Assembly (NCBI GenBank): GCA_022768325.1
Contig: JALEMI010000117.1
Location: forward strand, 1 to 33,539
Source: Bacteroidales bacterium
GTDB lineage: Bacteria > Bacteroidota > Bacteroidia > Bacteroidales > Marinilabiliaceae
Direction: 5' to 3'
DNA length: 33,539 nt
Shown: positions 1 to 10,400 of the stretch, piece after piece
How the letters are laid out: every line of letters starts with the position of its first letter
Numbering within the stretch: the first letter of the stretch is position 1
Notes under the pieces: generated by a model
The model's database searches: none
Told to the model about the DNA's origin: nothing
Seen by the model: only the letters and a program-made list of their open reading frames with translations
Position numbers and translations under genes: made by a program

Positions 1-99
1 GATGTCGAAACGGTCGGCGGTCTTCTCGAACCGCACGGCGTCGAAATTTTCCATGAGCGCCTCGGGCAGCATGGCTTTCAAAAGCTCTAGTTCTACCAT
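1..99 (-). CDS. N-terminus of a transposase-like protein (partial, ISAon1-type)
   Basis: The minus strand reads ATG at 99 and stays open for 33 codons to the window edge. The protein begins MVELELLKAMLPEALMENFD and continues through VRFEKTADRFDI. This Leu-rich opening ending in a hydrophobic-E-x-F-D segment resembles the short N-terminal protein of ISAon1-type insertion sequences in Bacteroidota, which is encoded separately from the DDE transposase. That match comes from memory of the family and was not searched. If right, the rest of the element lies outside the window and one end of it falls between 100 and the A2M gene. Only 33 residues are visible, so a different protein is possible. Confidence 0.45.
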   Translation of the reverse strand, partial: MVELELLKAMLPEALMENFDAVRFEKTADRFDI

Positions 100-240
100 A
101 ATGCAAGGTTACAACTTTATGCCGACACGGCCTAGCCTCCCACTGGGAAAATCCGCTGACCCTGAATACGCCCCCATTGGCACACTTATTGCCTCAGGAC
201 TTTCCGCCGACGAGCCGCCAGCGTTGCCAGCCGAACGCTG

Positions 241-290
241 TTCAAATGGCGTTTGAACGGCGTTCAAACAATCTTTGAAGACCCTTTGAA
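241..290. repeat. 11-bp-phased TTCAAA/TTTGAA array, five units
   Basis: Five hexamers start at 241, 252, 263, 274 and 285, exactly 11 bp apart: TTCAAA, TTTGAA, TTCAAA, TTTGAA, TTTGAA. The two hexamers are reverse complements of each other. The 5-bp spacers differ (tggcg, cggcg, caatc, gaccc). The middle contains a perfect palindrome, GTTTGAACGGCGTTCAAAC (251-269). Spacing close to one helical turn puts all sites on about one face of the DNA, as expected for cooperative protein binding. The array lies 51 bp upstream of the A2M start codon. A second array with the same spacing is at 33222-33260. Its function is unknown. Confidence 0.85.
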
Positions 291-310
291 CAACATCCGG
301 GCTCTATCAT

Positions 311-318
311 TAACTTTA
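311..318 (+). promoter_or_regulatory. possible Bacteroides-type -7 box for the A2M gene
   Basis: TAACTTTA is one base off the TAnnTTTG consensus and sits 23 bp before the ATG at 342. A TTTG at 285-288, inside the last unit of the phased array, lies 22 bp upstream and could act as the -33 element. The array may therefore overlap the promoter. This is inference from spacing. Confidence 0.35.
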
Positions 319-341
319 TGAAACCATAACATTCAGACACA

Positions 342-3300
342 ATGTTTCGTAGAATTGGAATCCTTGCTATCGTAATCCTCTTGGGCCTTATTGCCGCTCA
401 GGCTCTCACCCAATCTCCCCAAAAGACAGCCAACATGACCGACCAAGAACTAAAAGAAAAAATCGACTCCCTCGCCAAACTTGAGCAACCCCTCTCGGCC
501 GCCAAATTCATTGCCGAAGCCAAGAAACGTGCCAAAGCGACCCACGACACCCCGTGGATGCTCGACATCATCAATACAGAGATTGAGCTCAATTCCCGCC
601 GTCTCGCCCGCTCCTCTTCAGTCGAAGAGGAATACGAAAAAGCTATCAAAGACGCATGGACACCACTGACTCATGCCCTGCGCTTCGCCCAATTCACCCA
701 TACGGGCAATAATAGCTTCCTCGCCCCCCTCCTTGCCGATGCCGACCAGCTCTTCAATTTCTCCGCCAAAGAAATCGGTGCCGAGAATAGATGGATGGCT
801 TCGCGCAACGCCCTCGATTACATTGCCACGCACATCGCCGTGAGCTACTCATCAGATGATTCGCAAAAGGCCCAAGCCGTCGACATCCTCGAACGACAAG
901 CCAAGGCCCACTCCGACACAACGTCACAAATAATAGCCACAGCCCTCCGGGTAATCATCAATTCAGATGAATCGTTGCAAGAGGCGCTCACCGATTCACT
1001 CTTAGCCATCCCGGCGACCTCGCCCGAGCAGAAGGCCATTGTCAACTTTGTCCGCGCCTTGCAAATCATCGACACAGTCAACCTCACCCCCGCCCACCCT
1101 ACGGACGAGCAAATAGCCCAAGCCGATAAGCTGATTTCCGAGGCCAAATCCCTCTTTACATACGTCGTCAACAATCTCCCAAAGACAATTTTCTCACTCA
1201 AGGCAAAACAGACCATCAAGAAAATCGACGCCCCATACCTCAACATACAAAGCGACACCCAAATAATCCCAGGCGCATACACACCCGTATACCTTGAGTA
1301 TCGCAACGTCAAGGACATCGAGATCCGCCTCTATCAAGTTGACAATAAGGAGATTGAACACTCCTCAGACATAAACACCTACGACCTCGAAGAGTACCTC
1401 AAGACGATTCACTGCAGCACATCGCGCAAGCTCACCCTCCCCGTAACCAACCACAGCCTCAAAAACACTTCAACGTACGTCGAGATGGAGGGCATGAAGC
1501 CAGGCCTCGTGGCCATTGCTGCTTTCCATAACGATTCGCTCATCGACTGCCACTTTTCCTTGTGTTCACAAATTGCTGTAAATCAGGTCGACGCGCAACT
1601 CCTAATCTCCGATTTCCAAACGGGCCGCCCCCTCACCAAGGCCTGCGTTGGCGGCAAAATGCACACCGACGCCGACGGTTGGACACAACCAATAATGGGT
1701 TCAAACGAGGATTTCACCGTCACTCTTGGCAACAACGACAAGTTCACTTTCAACTGGTATGGACATAGCCGCAACAGATTCGTAAATAGAGTCCAGTCCG
1801 CACGAGTCCTCACCGATAGGAACATCTACCGCCCAGGACAGAAAATCTCTTTCAAAGCGTTCGTCTTCACCTCCTACATTGACCATATCGCCCCAGGGGA
1901 AAACGAAGACTACGAACTCATCTTGTCCGCCGCCAACGGCAAGGTGATTGCCAAACAGAGCATTACGACCGACGCCCTCGGCACGGCATGGGGCGAGATT
2001 GTCATCCCGACCGACGCTTTCAAGGGCAGGGCAAGCCTCCAAATAAGTAACAAAAGAAGCTCCCTCTGCTGGCAAAGCATACAAATTGAGGACTTCAAGC
2101 GCACCGACAATTCGCTGAAAATTGACCCCTTCACCGAGGCCTATCTCCCCGGAGCCACGGTCTCCGTCACGGGCAGTGGCTCGTCGGCCGCCGGTCTCCC
2201 CGTGGCCAATGCGGCGGTAGAATACACCATCAACAGGCAGGGGAGCGTCATTGCCAACGGCACTACGACCACCGACGATAATGGCCAGTTCTCGTTCACG
2301 TTCAAGACCTCCAACGACAAGCAGGACGCGACATACTCCATCGAGGTCCGCATGACGGACCTGAAGGGCGAGACCGTAACCGAGCAGCGCAACTGCCACA
2401 TCTTAAAGACTGGCACCAACATACGCTTGGCCCTCAAAAAAGGCATGGCCGTGACGGGGCAATCGCTCCCCATCACCCTCAACTCCATCAACTCCAACGA
2501 CGAGCCTTTCGCGGCAAAGCTGCATCTCAGCGTCACGCCTTTCGCCCCTTCCGAGCCGCTTAAGCCCCGCGCCGAGCATTACTCTGACACGACACTCTCG
2601 CCCAACGCCAGTGTCGTATGGTATTTCCCAAACAATGCGGCCTCGCTGTCTGACAAGCCATGCGCCGAACGCGACTTCGACGTCAACGGCTCCCTCACGT
2701 TCGACCTCAAAGAGCTCAGCCTCGCGCCAGGCAAGTACAGCATCCGCCTGACGGCCACAGCCTTAGACGGCAGTGAGCTGCGCAACGAGGCAGAGGCCAC
2801 GGTCATTGCCACAGATGGCGCATCGCCAAACCTCGACTATCTCGACATATTCGCCCCCGAAACGGCTAATAGCGGCGATACGCTCACGGTCAAGCTCTGC
2901 TCGGGCATTCAAGACGCTTTAGTAAACGTCGTCATAGCCCACCGCGGCAAGATTATAGCCCGCAAGGCGGTCAACGTCTCGTGCGGCGTGGCAAACGTAT
3001 GCTACAACATACCCGCAGATGCCATTAACGGCGAGACGCTCGCAATTCATGCCTTCACAACAAAAGACGGTCGACACTATCATCAGGAGAGGCAAATCAC
3101 CCTCCACCACCAAGAGCGGCAGATTGCCCTAACCCTCAATACCTTCCGAGACCACTCGCGCCCGGGAGCGCATGAGACGTGGACTCTCTCAACCGACAGC
3201 AAGGCGGTCGTTGTGGCATCGATGTACGACAGCCGTCTCGATAAGTACATCAGCAACAAGTGGGAACCGCGCATCAACCGCACAAGCATCCCTAACTATA

Positions 3301-5840
3301 TATTCCACAATTCGTTCTCTCCCGAAATATACCTTCACACGCACCCGCTGTATGACACCAACGCATACCTGAACTCCGCAGAAATCATAGAATCAACGTT
3401 CTGTGAGCTTGTTGACGCCAAGAGGAGATGGGGAGTTATGAAAGAGGAAGCGATTTGTTACGAATCCGTCTGTTTCGCAAGAAACAAGTCTCTAAGTCCG
3501 CGAATGGCAGTCTCTATTGGCATGAACGATTTAGCTGAGGAGGAGTCCATGGTGTCGGAAGACAACGACGGTGATAGTGGCGGCGAGACATCGTCCTCCG
3601 ACACATCCGCCGTCACGCCCCGCGAGAACTTTGCCGAGACGGTCTTCTTCATGCCCTGCCTCACGCCCGACACCAATGGCAACGTGACGCTCTCCTTCAC
3701 CCTGCCCGACAACCTCACGACCTACAACTTCCGAGCCCTCGCCCACGACGCAGAGCTCCACGTGGCCATGGCTACGCAAACCCTGACGGTCAATAAGCCG
3801 CTCAACGTCCGCATGGGCGCGCCGCGCTTCCTGACCGAGCAAGACGTGATAGACTTCGCCGCCGACATCTCCGCCGCCGACACGTCAATTGCCCACGCCA
3901 CGGCCTCCATCTCCGTCACCGACCCCGCCACGGGGCGTCAGGTCGTCGCTCTGCCCGACGTAGAGCTGTCCTTTGCCAACGCCATCTCGCAACAAGCCGC
4001 ATGGCAATTTGAAGTCCCCCTGGGTGTCGATTCCCTCCAAATAGACATCGTCGCCAAGACCAAGGGCGCATCCGACGGCGAGAGGCGCATAATCCCCGTC
4101 GTCAAGCGATATGACGAAGTGGCGGAGAGCCACTCCTTCGCCCTCGTCAATAAGGGCGACAACAAGCTGAAAAACCCCTTCGCAGAGGAGCATACCACCT
4201 GCCTCACCTTCTCCTACACCAGCAATGCCTTCATCGAGGTGATCCGCGCCCTGCCTACGCTCGACAAGGATTGGTATCCATCCACCGACACGTACCTCGG
4301 GCGGTTCGAGACGGCGGCCATAGCCTCCATGCTCAGCAAAAAGCCCGAAATCAAGAAGGCCGTAGACTACCTGGCCAAGAACGTCGCCAAAGATGACGCC
4401 CCGCTCCAGATAGCCGATGCCGAACACACGCCGTGGTTCTACATGGCTCTCCGCCTGCGTCAGCACGACAAGGATGTCGTAAAACTCATGGACACCAACC
4501 GCGCCAATAGGGTCAAGGCCTCGTCTCTCGCCAAGCTCGCCAAGATGCAGCTCAGCGACGGCTCGTTCCCCTGGTTCAGCGGAATGGACGGCTCTGCATG
4601 GATGACGACGGGCGTGGTCTCAACAATTGGCGAGATGATTCACCTCGGCGTGATAAAGGGCGACGAGCCTCACGTGAGCCAGATATGCAAACGCGCCATT
4701 CCCTATCTCGACAACATAATCAAGGGGTATCACAACCCCAAGGGCAGCAGCAACGCCTGGTGCCCCCTCGAACTCCTCTACGCTCGCATCCTCGTATCGC
4801 CAAACCTCAGCAAGGAGGAGACTGCGCTTGTCGACTCCCTGGCGGCTCATTGGCAAATGCCGAGCATGGTGGACCGCGTCACGGCGGCCACCATCCTCAC
4901 CCTCGCGGGACGCAAGGCCGACGCCATGACCATCGTCAAGAGCCTCGAAGAGAACCTCGTCCAGACGAACGACGGCACGGCCTACATTCCCGAAGAGGGC
5001 CTCTTCCGCCGCCGTGCGCAAGTTGAGGCGCAAGCCATGCTCATAATGACGCTCCAACGCCTCAATCCGAAAAGCCCCAACCTCCCCAAGATTATCAACC
5101 ACCTCATCCTCATGAAGCGTGGCGAGGCGTGGCCCGACGCTCAAAGCACCAGCCGCGCCGTGCTTGCCCTCCTCGGCTCGTCGGCCTCCGTGGCTTCGAC
5201 CGACGTTGTCACCGTGGCCGACACTACCGTCACCCTCACCCCGTCCAATCCCAAGACCGAGCTCTCCATCCCCGTCAACACCCGCACGGCGACCGTCAAC
5301 AAGTCAAACGACGTGACATCGTGGGGCAGCTGGAGCCGCGTAGCCCTGTTGGCCAAGGACCAGATGCCCGCCTACGGCACGGATAAGCTCAAAATTTCCC
5401 GCACCATCGAAGTGCGGCGCGTCGTAGGCAACGATGTCCAGTGGATGCCGCTCGACGCCGTCGCCACGCCCCTCGCCATTGGCGACCAAATCCGCGTGAC
5501 GCTCAAGTTCTACAACGACGAGCCGCTGAGCTTTGTCCGCATATCCGACTTCCGCGCCGCCGCCCTGGAGCCTGACGACAAGCTCTCGGGATACCGCGGA
5601 TGGTGGTGGTGGGCCCGCACGAGTGCCGACATCCCTACGCCTCCCCACTATATGTCCATTGCCGACAACTCGGTCGATTTCTTCATAGACTACCTCAACG
5701 ACGGCTGGCACCAGCTGAGCTACACCCTCACGCTCGCCAACAAGGGCCGCTTTGCCGCGGGATATGCCGACGCCACGTGCCTCTACGAGACCGAGATAAA
5801 AGCGCACACCGAGGGGCGCAGGCTTGAAGTGGTGAAATAG
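342..5840 (+). CDS. alpha-2-macroglobulin-like protein, no thioester
   Basis: This 1832-residue protein opens with a hydrophobic signal segment (about residues 4-22) with no lipobox Cys, so it is exported but probably not a lipoprotein. An MG2-type stretch with TDRNIYRPGQ lies near residue 490. A long acidic, Ser-rich linker (about 1065-1090) precedes the conserved A2M domain, with FAETVFFMPCLTPD and LPDNLTTYNFRALAHD near 1095-1130. A C-terminal helical region follows, including LSDGSFPWFSGMDG. Bacterial A2Ms are thought to trap proteases or stabilise the envelope. Where the CxEQ thioester should lie, after the ALP sequence near residue 1310, the protein reads WYPSTDTYLGRF with no Cys, so covalent trapping is not expected. 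No pbpC partner is adjacent. Family assignment is secure; its role here is inference. Confidence 0.9.
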   Translation: MFRRIGILAIVILLGLIAAQALTQSPQKTANMTDQELKEKIDSLAKLEQPLSAAKFIAEAKKRAKATHDTPWMLDIINTEIELNSRRLARSSSVEEEYEKAIKDAWTPLTHALRFAQFTHTGNNSFLAPLLADADQLFNFSAKEIGAENRWMASRNALDYIATHIAVSYSSDDSQKAQAVDILERQAKAHSDTTSQIIATALRVIINSDESLQEALTDSLLAIPATSPEQKAIVNFVRALQIIDTVNLTPAHPTDEQIAQADKLISEAKSLFTYVVNNLPKTIFSLKAKQTIKKIDAPYLNIQSDTQIIPGAYTPVYLEYRNVKDIEIRLYQVDNKEIEHSSDINTYDLEEYLKTIHCSTSRKLTLPVTNHSLKNTSTYVEMEGMKPGLVAIAAFHNDSLIDCHFSLCSQIAVNQVDAQLLISDFQTGRPLTKACVGGKMHTDADGWTQPIMGSNEDFTVTLGNNDKFTFNWYGHSRNRFVNRVQSARVLTDRNIYRPGQKISFKAFVFTSYIDHIAPGENEDYELILSAANGKVIAKQSITTDALGTAWGEIVIPTDAFKGRASLQISNKRSSLCWQSIQIEDFKRTDNSLKIDPFTEAYLPGATVSVTGSGSSAAGLPVANAAVEYTINRQGSVIANGTTTTDDNGQFSFTFKTSNDKQDATYSIEVRMTDLKGETVTEQRNCHILKTGTNIRLALKKGMAVTGQSLPITLNSINSNDEPFAAKLHLSVTPFAPSEPLKPRAEHYSDTTLSPNASVVWYFPNNAASLSDKPCAERDFDVNGSLTFDLKELSLAPGKYSIRLTATALDGSELRNEAEATVIATDGASPNLDYLDIFAPETANSGDTLTVKLCSGIQDALVNVVIAHRGKIIARKAVNVSCGVANVCYNIPADAINGETLAIHAFTTKDGRHYHQERQITLHHQERQIALTLNTFRDHSRPGAHETWTLSTDSKAVVVASMYDSRLDKYISNKWEPRINRTSIPNYIFHNSFSPEIYLHTHPLYDTNAYLNSAEIIESTFCELVDAKRRWGVMKEEAICYESVCFARNKSLSPRMAVSIGMNDLAEEESMVSEDNDGDSGGETSSSDTSAVTPRENFAETVFFMPCLTPDTNGNVTLSFTLPDNLTTYNFRALAHDAELHVAMATQTLTVNKPLNVRMGAPRFLTEQDVIDFAADISAADTSIAHATASISVTDPATGRQVVALPDVELSFANAISQQAAWQFEVPLGVDSLQIDIVAKTKGASDGERRIIPVVKRYDEVAESHSFALVNKGDNKLKNPFAEEHTTCLTFSYTSNAFIEVIRALPTLDKDWYPSTDTYLGRFETAAIASMLSKKPEIKKAVDYLAKNVAKDDAPLQIADAEHTPWFYMALRLRQHDKDVVKLMDTNRANRVKASSLAKLAKMQLSDGSFPWFSGMDGSAWMTTGVVSTIGEMIHLGVIKGDEPHVSQICKRAIPYLDNIIKGYHNPKGSSNAWCPLELLYARILVSPNLSKEETALVDSLAAHWQMPSMVDRVTAATILTLAGRKADAMTIVKSLEENLVQTNDGTAYIPEEGLFRRRAQVEAQAMLIMTLQRLNPKSPNLPKIINHLILMKRGEAWPDAQSTSRAVLALLGSSASVASTDVVTVADTTVTLTPSNPKTELSIPVNTRTATVNKSNDVTSWGSWSRVALLAKDQMPAYGTDKLKISRTIEVRRVVGNDVQWMPLDAVATPLAIGDQIRVTLKFYNDEPLSFVRISDFRAAALEPDDKLSGYRGWWWWARTSADIPTPPHYMSIADNSVDFFIDYLNDGWHQLSYTLTLANKGRFAAGYADATCLYETEIKAHTEGRRLEVVK

Positions 5841-5844
5841 GGGC

Positions 5845-5885
5845 AAGGCAAAAATTCATTAATCAAACGAAGCCTTTTTTCTATT
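5845..5885 (+). terminator. weak terminator after the A2M gene
   Basis: A 5-bp stem AAGGC/GCCTT (5845-5849 with 5872-5876) closes a 22-nt loop and runs into a long T-rich tract. It begins 4 bp after the A2M stop codon. The stem is short, so this is tentative. Confidence 0.35.
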
Positions 5886-5903
5886 TTTTTCAGAGAAATA
5901 TTT

Positions 5904-5911
5904 TATCTTTG
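5904..5911 (+). promoter_or_regulatory. Bacteroides-type -7 box for the stress/signalling operon
   Basis: TATCTTTG matches TAnnTTTG exactly and lies in the AT-rich gap upstream of the universal stress gene. The start codon is at 6049, so the transcript would carry a leader of about 130 nt. I saw no riboswitch or strong hairpin in that leader. Confidence 0.65.
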
Positions 5912-6048
5912 TTCTAATAGGATTCGCTTGGAAAGAGTCCCGAAAATAATGCCACAAAAAGCATTTAGCCTTCCGTCTCCCCACTGAGGGTGGACATTCA
6001 AGCCCCTCCAAAAACATCTTATTAGCCAACAATTAAAAATTCCGAACC

Positions 6049-6885
6049 ATGGGCAAGATAATGGTCCCCATCGATTTCTCAGAGAATTCGATTCTGGCAC
6101 TCGAGGCGGCTTTAGTGATAGCCAACAAGCTCAAAACCGACCTGAGGATGGTATACATCATGCCTAAAGGTAGCAGCTACGCCAAAGGCTACTCCAACGC
6201 CACGACGCCAGACGAGCATCCACAGGACAAGCTCACCAAGCTCGTAAGCGATTTTGCTGCAAAATACACCGCAGGGGGTAAGTTCGACTTCTACATTGGC
6301 GAGGGCAACATTGCCGAGGAGCTTATCAACAAGGCCAAGTATGACGAGACGACAATGATCGTCACCGGCTCGCACGGCGTCTCGGGCTTCACGCAGAGCT
6401 GGATTGGCGGCAACGCCTACAAGCTCATCTGCAACGCCAAGTGCCCCGTCCTCGTCATCCGTCAAGGCATGGAGCACGACAACAGCTTCAGCCGAATGGC
6501 CATCCCGCTCAACATCAGCAAGGCCAGCCGCCGCAAGATGCCGCAAGCCACGAGGCTCGCCAAGATCTTCAACGCCAAGACTATCCTTGTCGGTATGCAG
6601 TCGTCGTCCATCCTCTCCATCTATTACCGCATCAGCACTGCCATCAAGCAGGTGGAGCGATACATGAGAGACAACGGCGTAGAGGTGGAGAGCACGACAA
6701 TGCTCAAAGGAAAAGACAACATCGGCAAGCTCTTCGAGGTCATCGCCACAAAACGTGCCGACCTCGTTGTCGTCGAGGCTGAGAACACCGGCGCCTTCTT
6801 TGCTGACCGTTTCCGCCCCGAGCTGACATCGGTCATCAACAGCTCGCCGTGCCCCGTCCTTGTCATCCCCGTCGAATACAAGTAA
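6049..6885 (+). CDS. tandem universal stress protein
   Basis: The 278-residue protein contains two USP domains, about 1-140 and 150-278. The first opens with MGKIMVPIDFSENSILALEA and ends in a hydrophobic CPVLVIR strand. The second ends CPVLVIPVEYK. Domain 1 has the USP loop as GSHGVSGFTQSWIGGNA, where the usual G(S/T) after the nine-residue spacer is GN, so ATP binding may be weak. Domain 2 has no recognisable loop. USPs are cytoplasmic proteins that bind nucleotides and support survival under stress. It is the first gene of an operon: its TAA is followed directly by the ATG of the Nudix gene. Confidence 0.9.
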   Translation: MGKIMVPIDFSENSILALEAALVIANKLKTDLRMVYIMPKGSSYAKGYSNATTPDEHPQDKLTKLVSDFAAKYTAGGKFDFYIGEGNIAEELINKAKYDETTMIVTGSHGVSGFTQSWIGGNAYKLICNAKCPVLVIRQGMEHDNSFSRMAIPLNISKASRRKMPQATRLAKIFNAKTILVGMQSSSILSIYYRISTAIKQVERYMRDNGVEVESTTMLKGKDNIGKLFEVIATKRADLVVVEAENTGAFFADRFRPELTSVINSSPCPVLVIPVEYK

Positions 6886-7437
6886 ATGAGCATGACAGAC
6901 GGCTCGTCCGAGCCGGTGAACTTCATTAAGTTCTGCCCTCACTGTGGCAGCCAAAGATTTGAAGCTCGCAGCGCCAGAGAGTTTCTCTGTGGCGCTTGCG
7001 GCTTCAATTTCTTTATAAACTCCGCGACGGCCGTGGTGGCCATAATCCGCGACAGCAGTGGCCGAATCCTCCTCACCCGACGCGACCGCGACCCGTGGGC
7101 CGGTCATCTCGACCTCCCAGGCGGATTCGTAGACCCGGGCGAAAGCGCCGAGCAAGCACTACGCCGCGAAGTGCGCGAAGAGCTGAACATCGAGATTCGC
7201 TCCGCCAGATACATTGCCTCAGCCCCAAACGAGTACGTCTTCAGCAACTTCAAGGTACGCACGACAGACCTCGCTTTCGAGTGCCAAGTTGACACTATCC
7301 CCACAACAGCCTCCGACGACGTTCGGCAACTCGTCTGGACACTACCACAAGACATCGACATCAACCTATTTCCGTTCCCGTCCATCAGGCAACTGACAGA
7401 GACGTACCTCAAACTCCTACGATGCGAAAAGCCCTGA
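6886..7437 (+). CDS. Nudix hydrolase with N-terminal zinc ribbon
   Basis: This 183-residue protein begins with a zinc ribbon: FCPHCGS and LCGACGF give two CxxC pairs, at about residues 16-45. A complete Nudix box follows (about 83-105), with the pattern G-x5-E-x7-REVREEL, although Asn replaces the usual Gly after EEL. Nudix enzymes cleave nucleoside diphosphates linked to another group. The zinc ribbon suggests a NudC/NADH-pyrophosphatase-like relative, but the substrate cannot be named. Translation could start at ATG 6886, touching the upstream stop, or at ATG 6892. Its 3' end overlaps the histidine kinase gene by 16 nt, which implies co-expression. Confidence 0.9.
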   Translation: MSMTDGSSEPVNFIKFCPHCGSQRFEARSAREFLCGACGFNFFINSATAVVAIIRDSSGRILLTRRDRDPWAGHLDLPGGFVDPGESAEQALRREVREELNIEIRSARYIASAPNEYVFSNFKVRTTDLAFECQVDTIPTTASDDVRQLVWTLPQDIDINLFPFPSIRQLTETYLKLLRCEKP

Positions 7438-10400
7438 CAATCTTCCTATTGCTCATCTCGCTCGCCGCACAAGCCATCGCCATACCACAAGAAGACCCTA
7501 AGCAACATTTTTTCCAGCTGCAAAGCGACAAGCCTGTCTTCTCCACCATTCGCGAAGGCTTGGCGTCGCCCCAGTGCCGAACCATCATGCAGGACAGCAA
7601 AGGCTACACCTGGATCGGGACGACAAACGGAGTGACAAGATTCGACGGAGCGGAGACCATCACCTTCGGCCGCTCGCCAAACAACAATAATAATTTCGAC
7701 CACTCGGTAATTTACCTTACCGAGGACACCCTCAGCAACTGCATCTGGGCGTCGTTCAGCAAGTCGAGATACCTGCTCCGCATAGACCTCAACACTTTCG
7801 AGACCACAAAATTAGACTACGACCTCTCGTTTGTCGACAACAACAAGTCGAACATGAAGGTCATCTACGGCATATACCCCCTAACCGACTCCACCCTACT
7901 CTGCCGCACCCGCCACTGTTATTGCACCATAAACAAGGAGACGGGCTACGGCAAACTCGTCAAGAGGAACAATAAGAAAACCCGCACCCCACTGTCTAAA
8001 TTCATTCACATTGAGGGTACGGACCTGAACGTTTGCGACGGCGTATTGCAAACCTTCAGCGCACCAACAAAGAACGGTTTCCCGCATATTAGGATTATCG
8101 ACGTACCCGACACCAGCGGTCGCAACGTGATCATTAGGGACATCTCGCAAATGACCGACACCACACTCGCCGTCCTCGCCTTTGCCGACACGCCGGAGTT
8201 CAACCTCTTCGAGTTCAACATCAACAGCCGAAAGTCAAAATTCCTCACCAAATGCATCGCCCCCCACGGCATTGCGTCTGCCGACGACGGAATATGGATT
8301 GCGTCATACCGCGGCCTCTTCTTCTTCCGTAAGGCGGACAGCAGGACGTTCCACTTCACCACGGGCAACTCCACCCTCCACGACAACGACCTCACCTGCA
8401 TATACAAGCTCCGGCAGCAGCCCATCTTTTTCATAGGCTCCAACGACGGCCTCATTAAGCTCGACTACTACGCCAGCATCTTCGAACACACCGATATGCG
8501 GCGATACTCACCCTCGAAGGACGCGCAGGCATGGTCAATAACCAAAGACACGCAAGGAAACCAATGGATAGGGTGCGTTGACGGACTCTTCTACCGGTCG
8601 GTCAACAACGTCTATTTCAAGAACATAGACAACGGCCTGCCATACAGGAACGCCAACAACTGGGTTCTTGAGATTGAGGAGACAAAGGAGAAAGACCTAA
8701 TCATTGCGGCCTACTCCCGCCGCGTCCTCGCTTTCGACCACGACGGCAACTTCGTGTGCCGTCTCGTAGACAACTCGAACCCACAGGGCGCACTGAACGC
8801 CAACGTCATACGCTCGCTGCAAACCCTCCCAGGGGGGCGTTTCATCTACGTCATGGACAACTGCATCGTGATTGCCGACACCCACACGGGCAAGAAGCTG
8901 CACGTAATTGAGGCTCAGCAGAAAAACCTTTTCCGATACGTCCACACCGACGACTATAAAACAGCCTGGATCTCATGCCGCGACGCGACCCTCCGACGCC
9001 TCGACCTTGAAACGCTCAAAATGACAATTGAGGAGGACAAGCTCGGCGAGCACACCATCAGCACCATCCGCCACTCTACAAAGAACGGTGTCGACGAGCT
9101 GTGGATGACCACCACAAATGGCGCACTGCTATACAAGAATCCGGGAATCAAGGGCATAAGGCATATAAACGAGGGCGTCTTGGCCAGCCAAGTGGTCCGC
9201 TCCATAGAGATTGATGACAGAGGCAACCTGTGGGTGGGGACGCACGGCGGCCTGGTGGAAATAAACGATGCCAAGATTACCTATTTCTCGGCCGGGAAAT
9301 TCGACATCTGCCACCAGTTCCTCAACCGCTCGTCGAGCATAGGACCTGAGGGTCAAATTCTTATGGGCGGCAAGTACGACTTTATCGAGTTCTCGCCGCA
9401 AAAGATTTACTACAACGACTATTATCCCGCCCCAACCATCTCGTCATACGTCTTGTCCAACTCCGTCCGCAAGGACTACGACGTAATGATTGGCCACGTG
9501 TTCCCCTATCCGGGCGGCGATGTCGTCGTACCCGCCGGCACTCGTAGCATCCAGCTCAAGACGCTCACGCTGAACTACACGGGCAACTTCAACAACTTGG
9601 AGTGGAGGCTCGACGACTCCGACACGTGGAATCAGACAGGCCCCGACGGCACAGTCTCGCTCACCCACCTCTCTGAGGGCGACCACACGCTCTACCTCCG
9701 CCCCATAGACATCAACGACAAGCCCGTAAAGAAGGCCGTCGCGGCGTTCATAATCCGGAAAGAGGTCTTCTTCTACGAGACGAGGGCGTTCTCAGCCATC
9801 ATCATTACGCTAACCATCGTATCGATGATCCTCGCCGCGCTGTACCAATACAAGCGAAACAAGAGAATCCAGGAGAAACTCTCTACGGACCTCTCGACAA
9901 TGTCCGGCATGCTCATCATTGCCAACAAAGAGCTGCGCGACAATCAGGCCATCATACAAAAGCAGAACGAGGACCTGGCCAACGCCAACGCCATACTCGA
10001 AAAGACAGTGGCCGAGAGGACACGCGAACTCGAAGACGCCAAGGAGAAAGCCGAGGAGAGCAGCCAGCTGAAGTCCTCCTTCCTCGCCAGCCTCGGGCAC
10101 GAGGTCCGTACGCCCATGAACGCCATTGTGGGCTTCGCAAAGCTCTTGCAAGACGAGAAAATATCGCCCGACGAGCGGTCGGAGTTCGCGCACCTAATCC
10201 TCGAGAGCAGCAACAGTATGCTCTCCCTCATGGGCTCGCTGCTCGACACGTCGCGCATTGAGAGGGGCGTCATGGAGGTCACAATTGCCGACATCGACGT
10301 ATACCGCGAGATTTCGGACACGTGGAAGATGCTCTCGGTCGAGAAGAAATATGGCGGAGTGGAGTTCCGCCTCGACATAAACGACAACCTGAGAGGCCAA

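Noticed and set aside
2-256. 84-codon plus-strand frame at the left edge
   Set aside because: Opposite the transposase-like start and running into the phased array; the composition is not protein-like.
5912-6048. Riboswitch or small RNA in the long leader of the stress operon
   Set aside because: Only a 4-bp inverted repeat was found and no known aptamer pattern.
6112-7155. 347-codon minus-strand frame opposite the stress protein and Nudix genes
   Set aside because: It spans two real genes on the other strand and resembles no family; antisense shadow.
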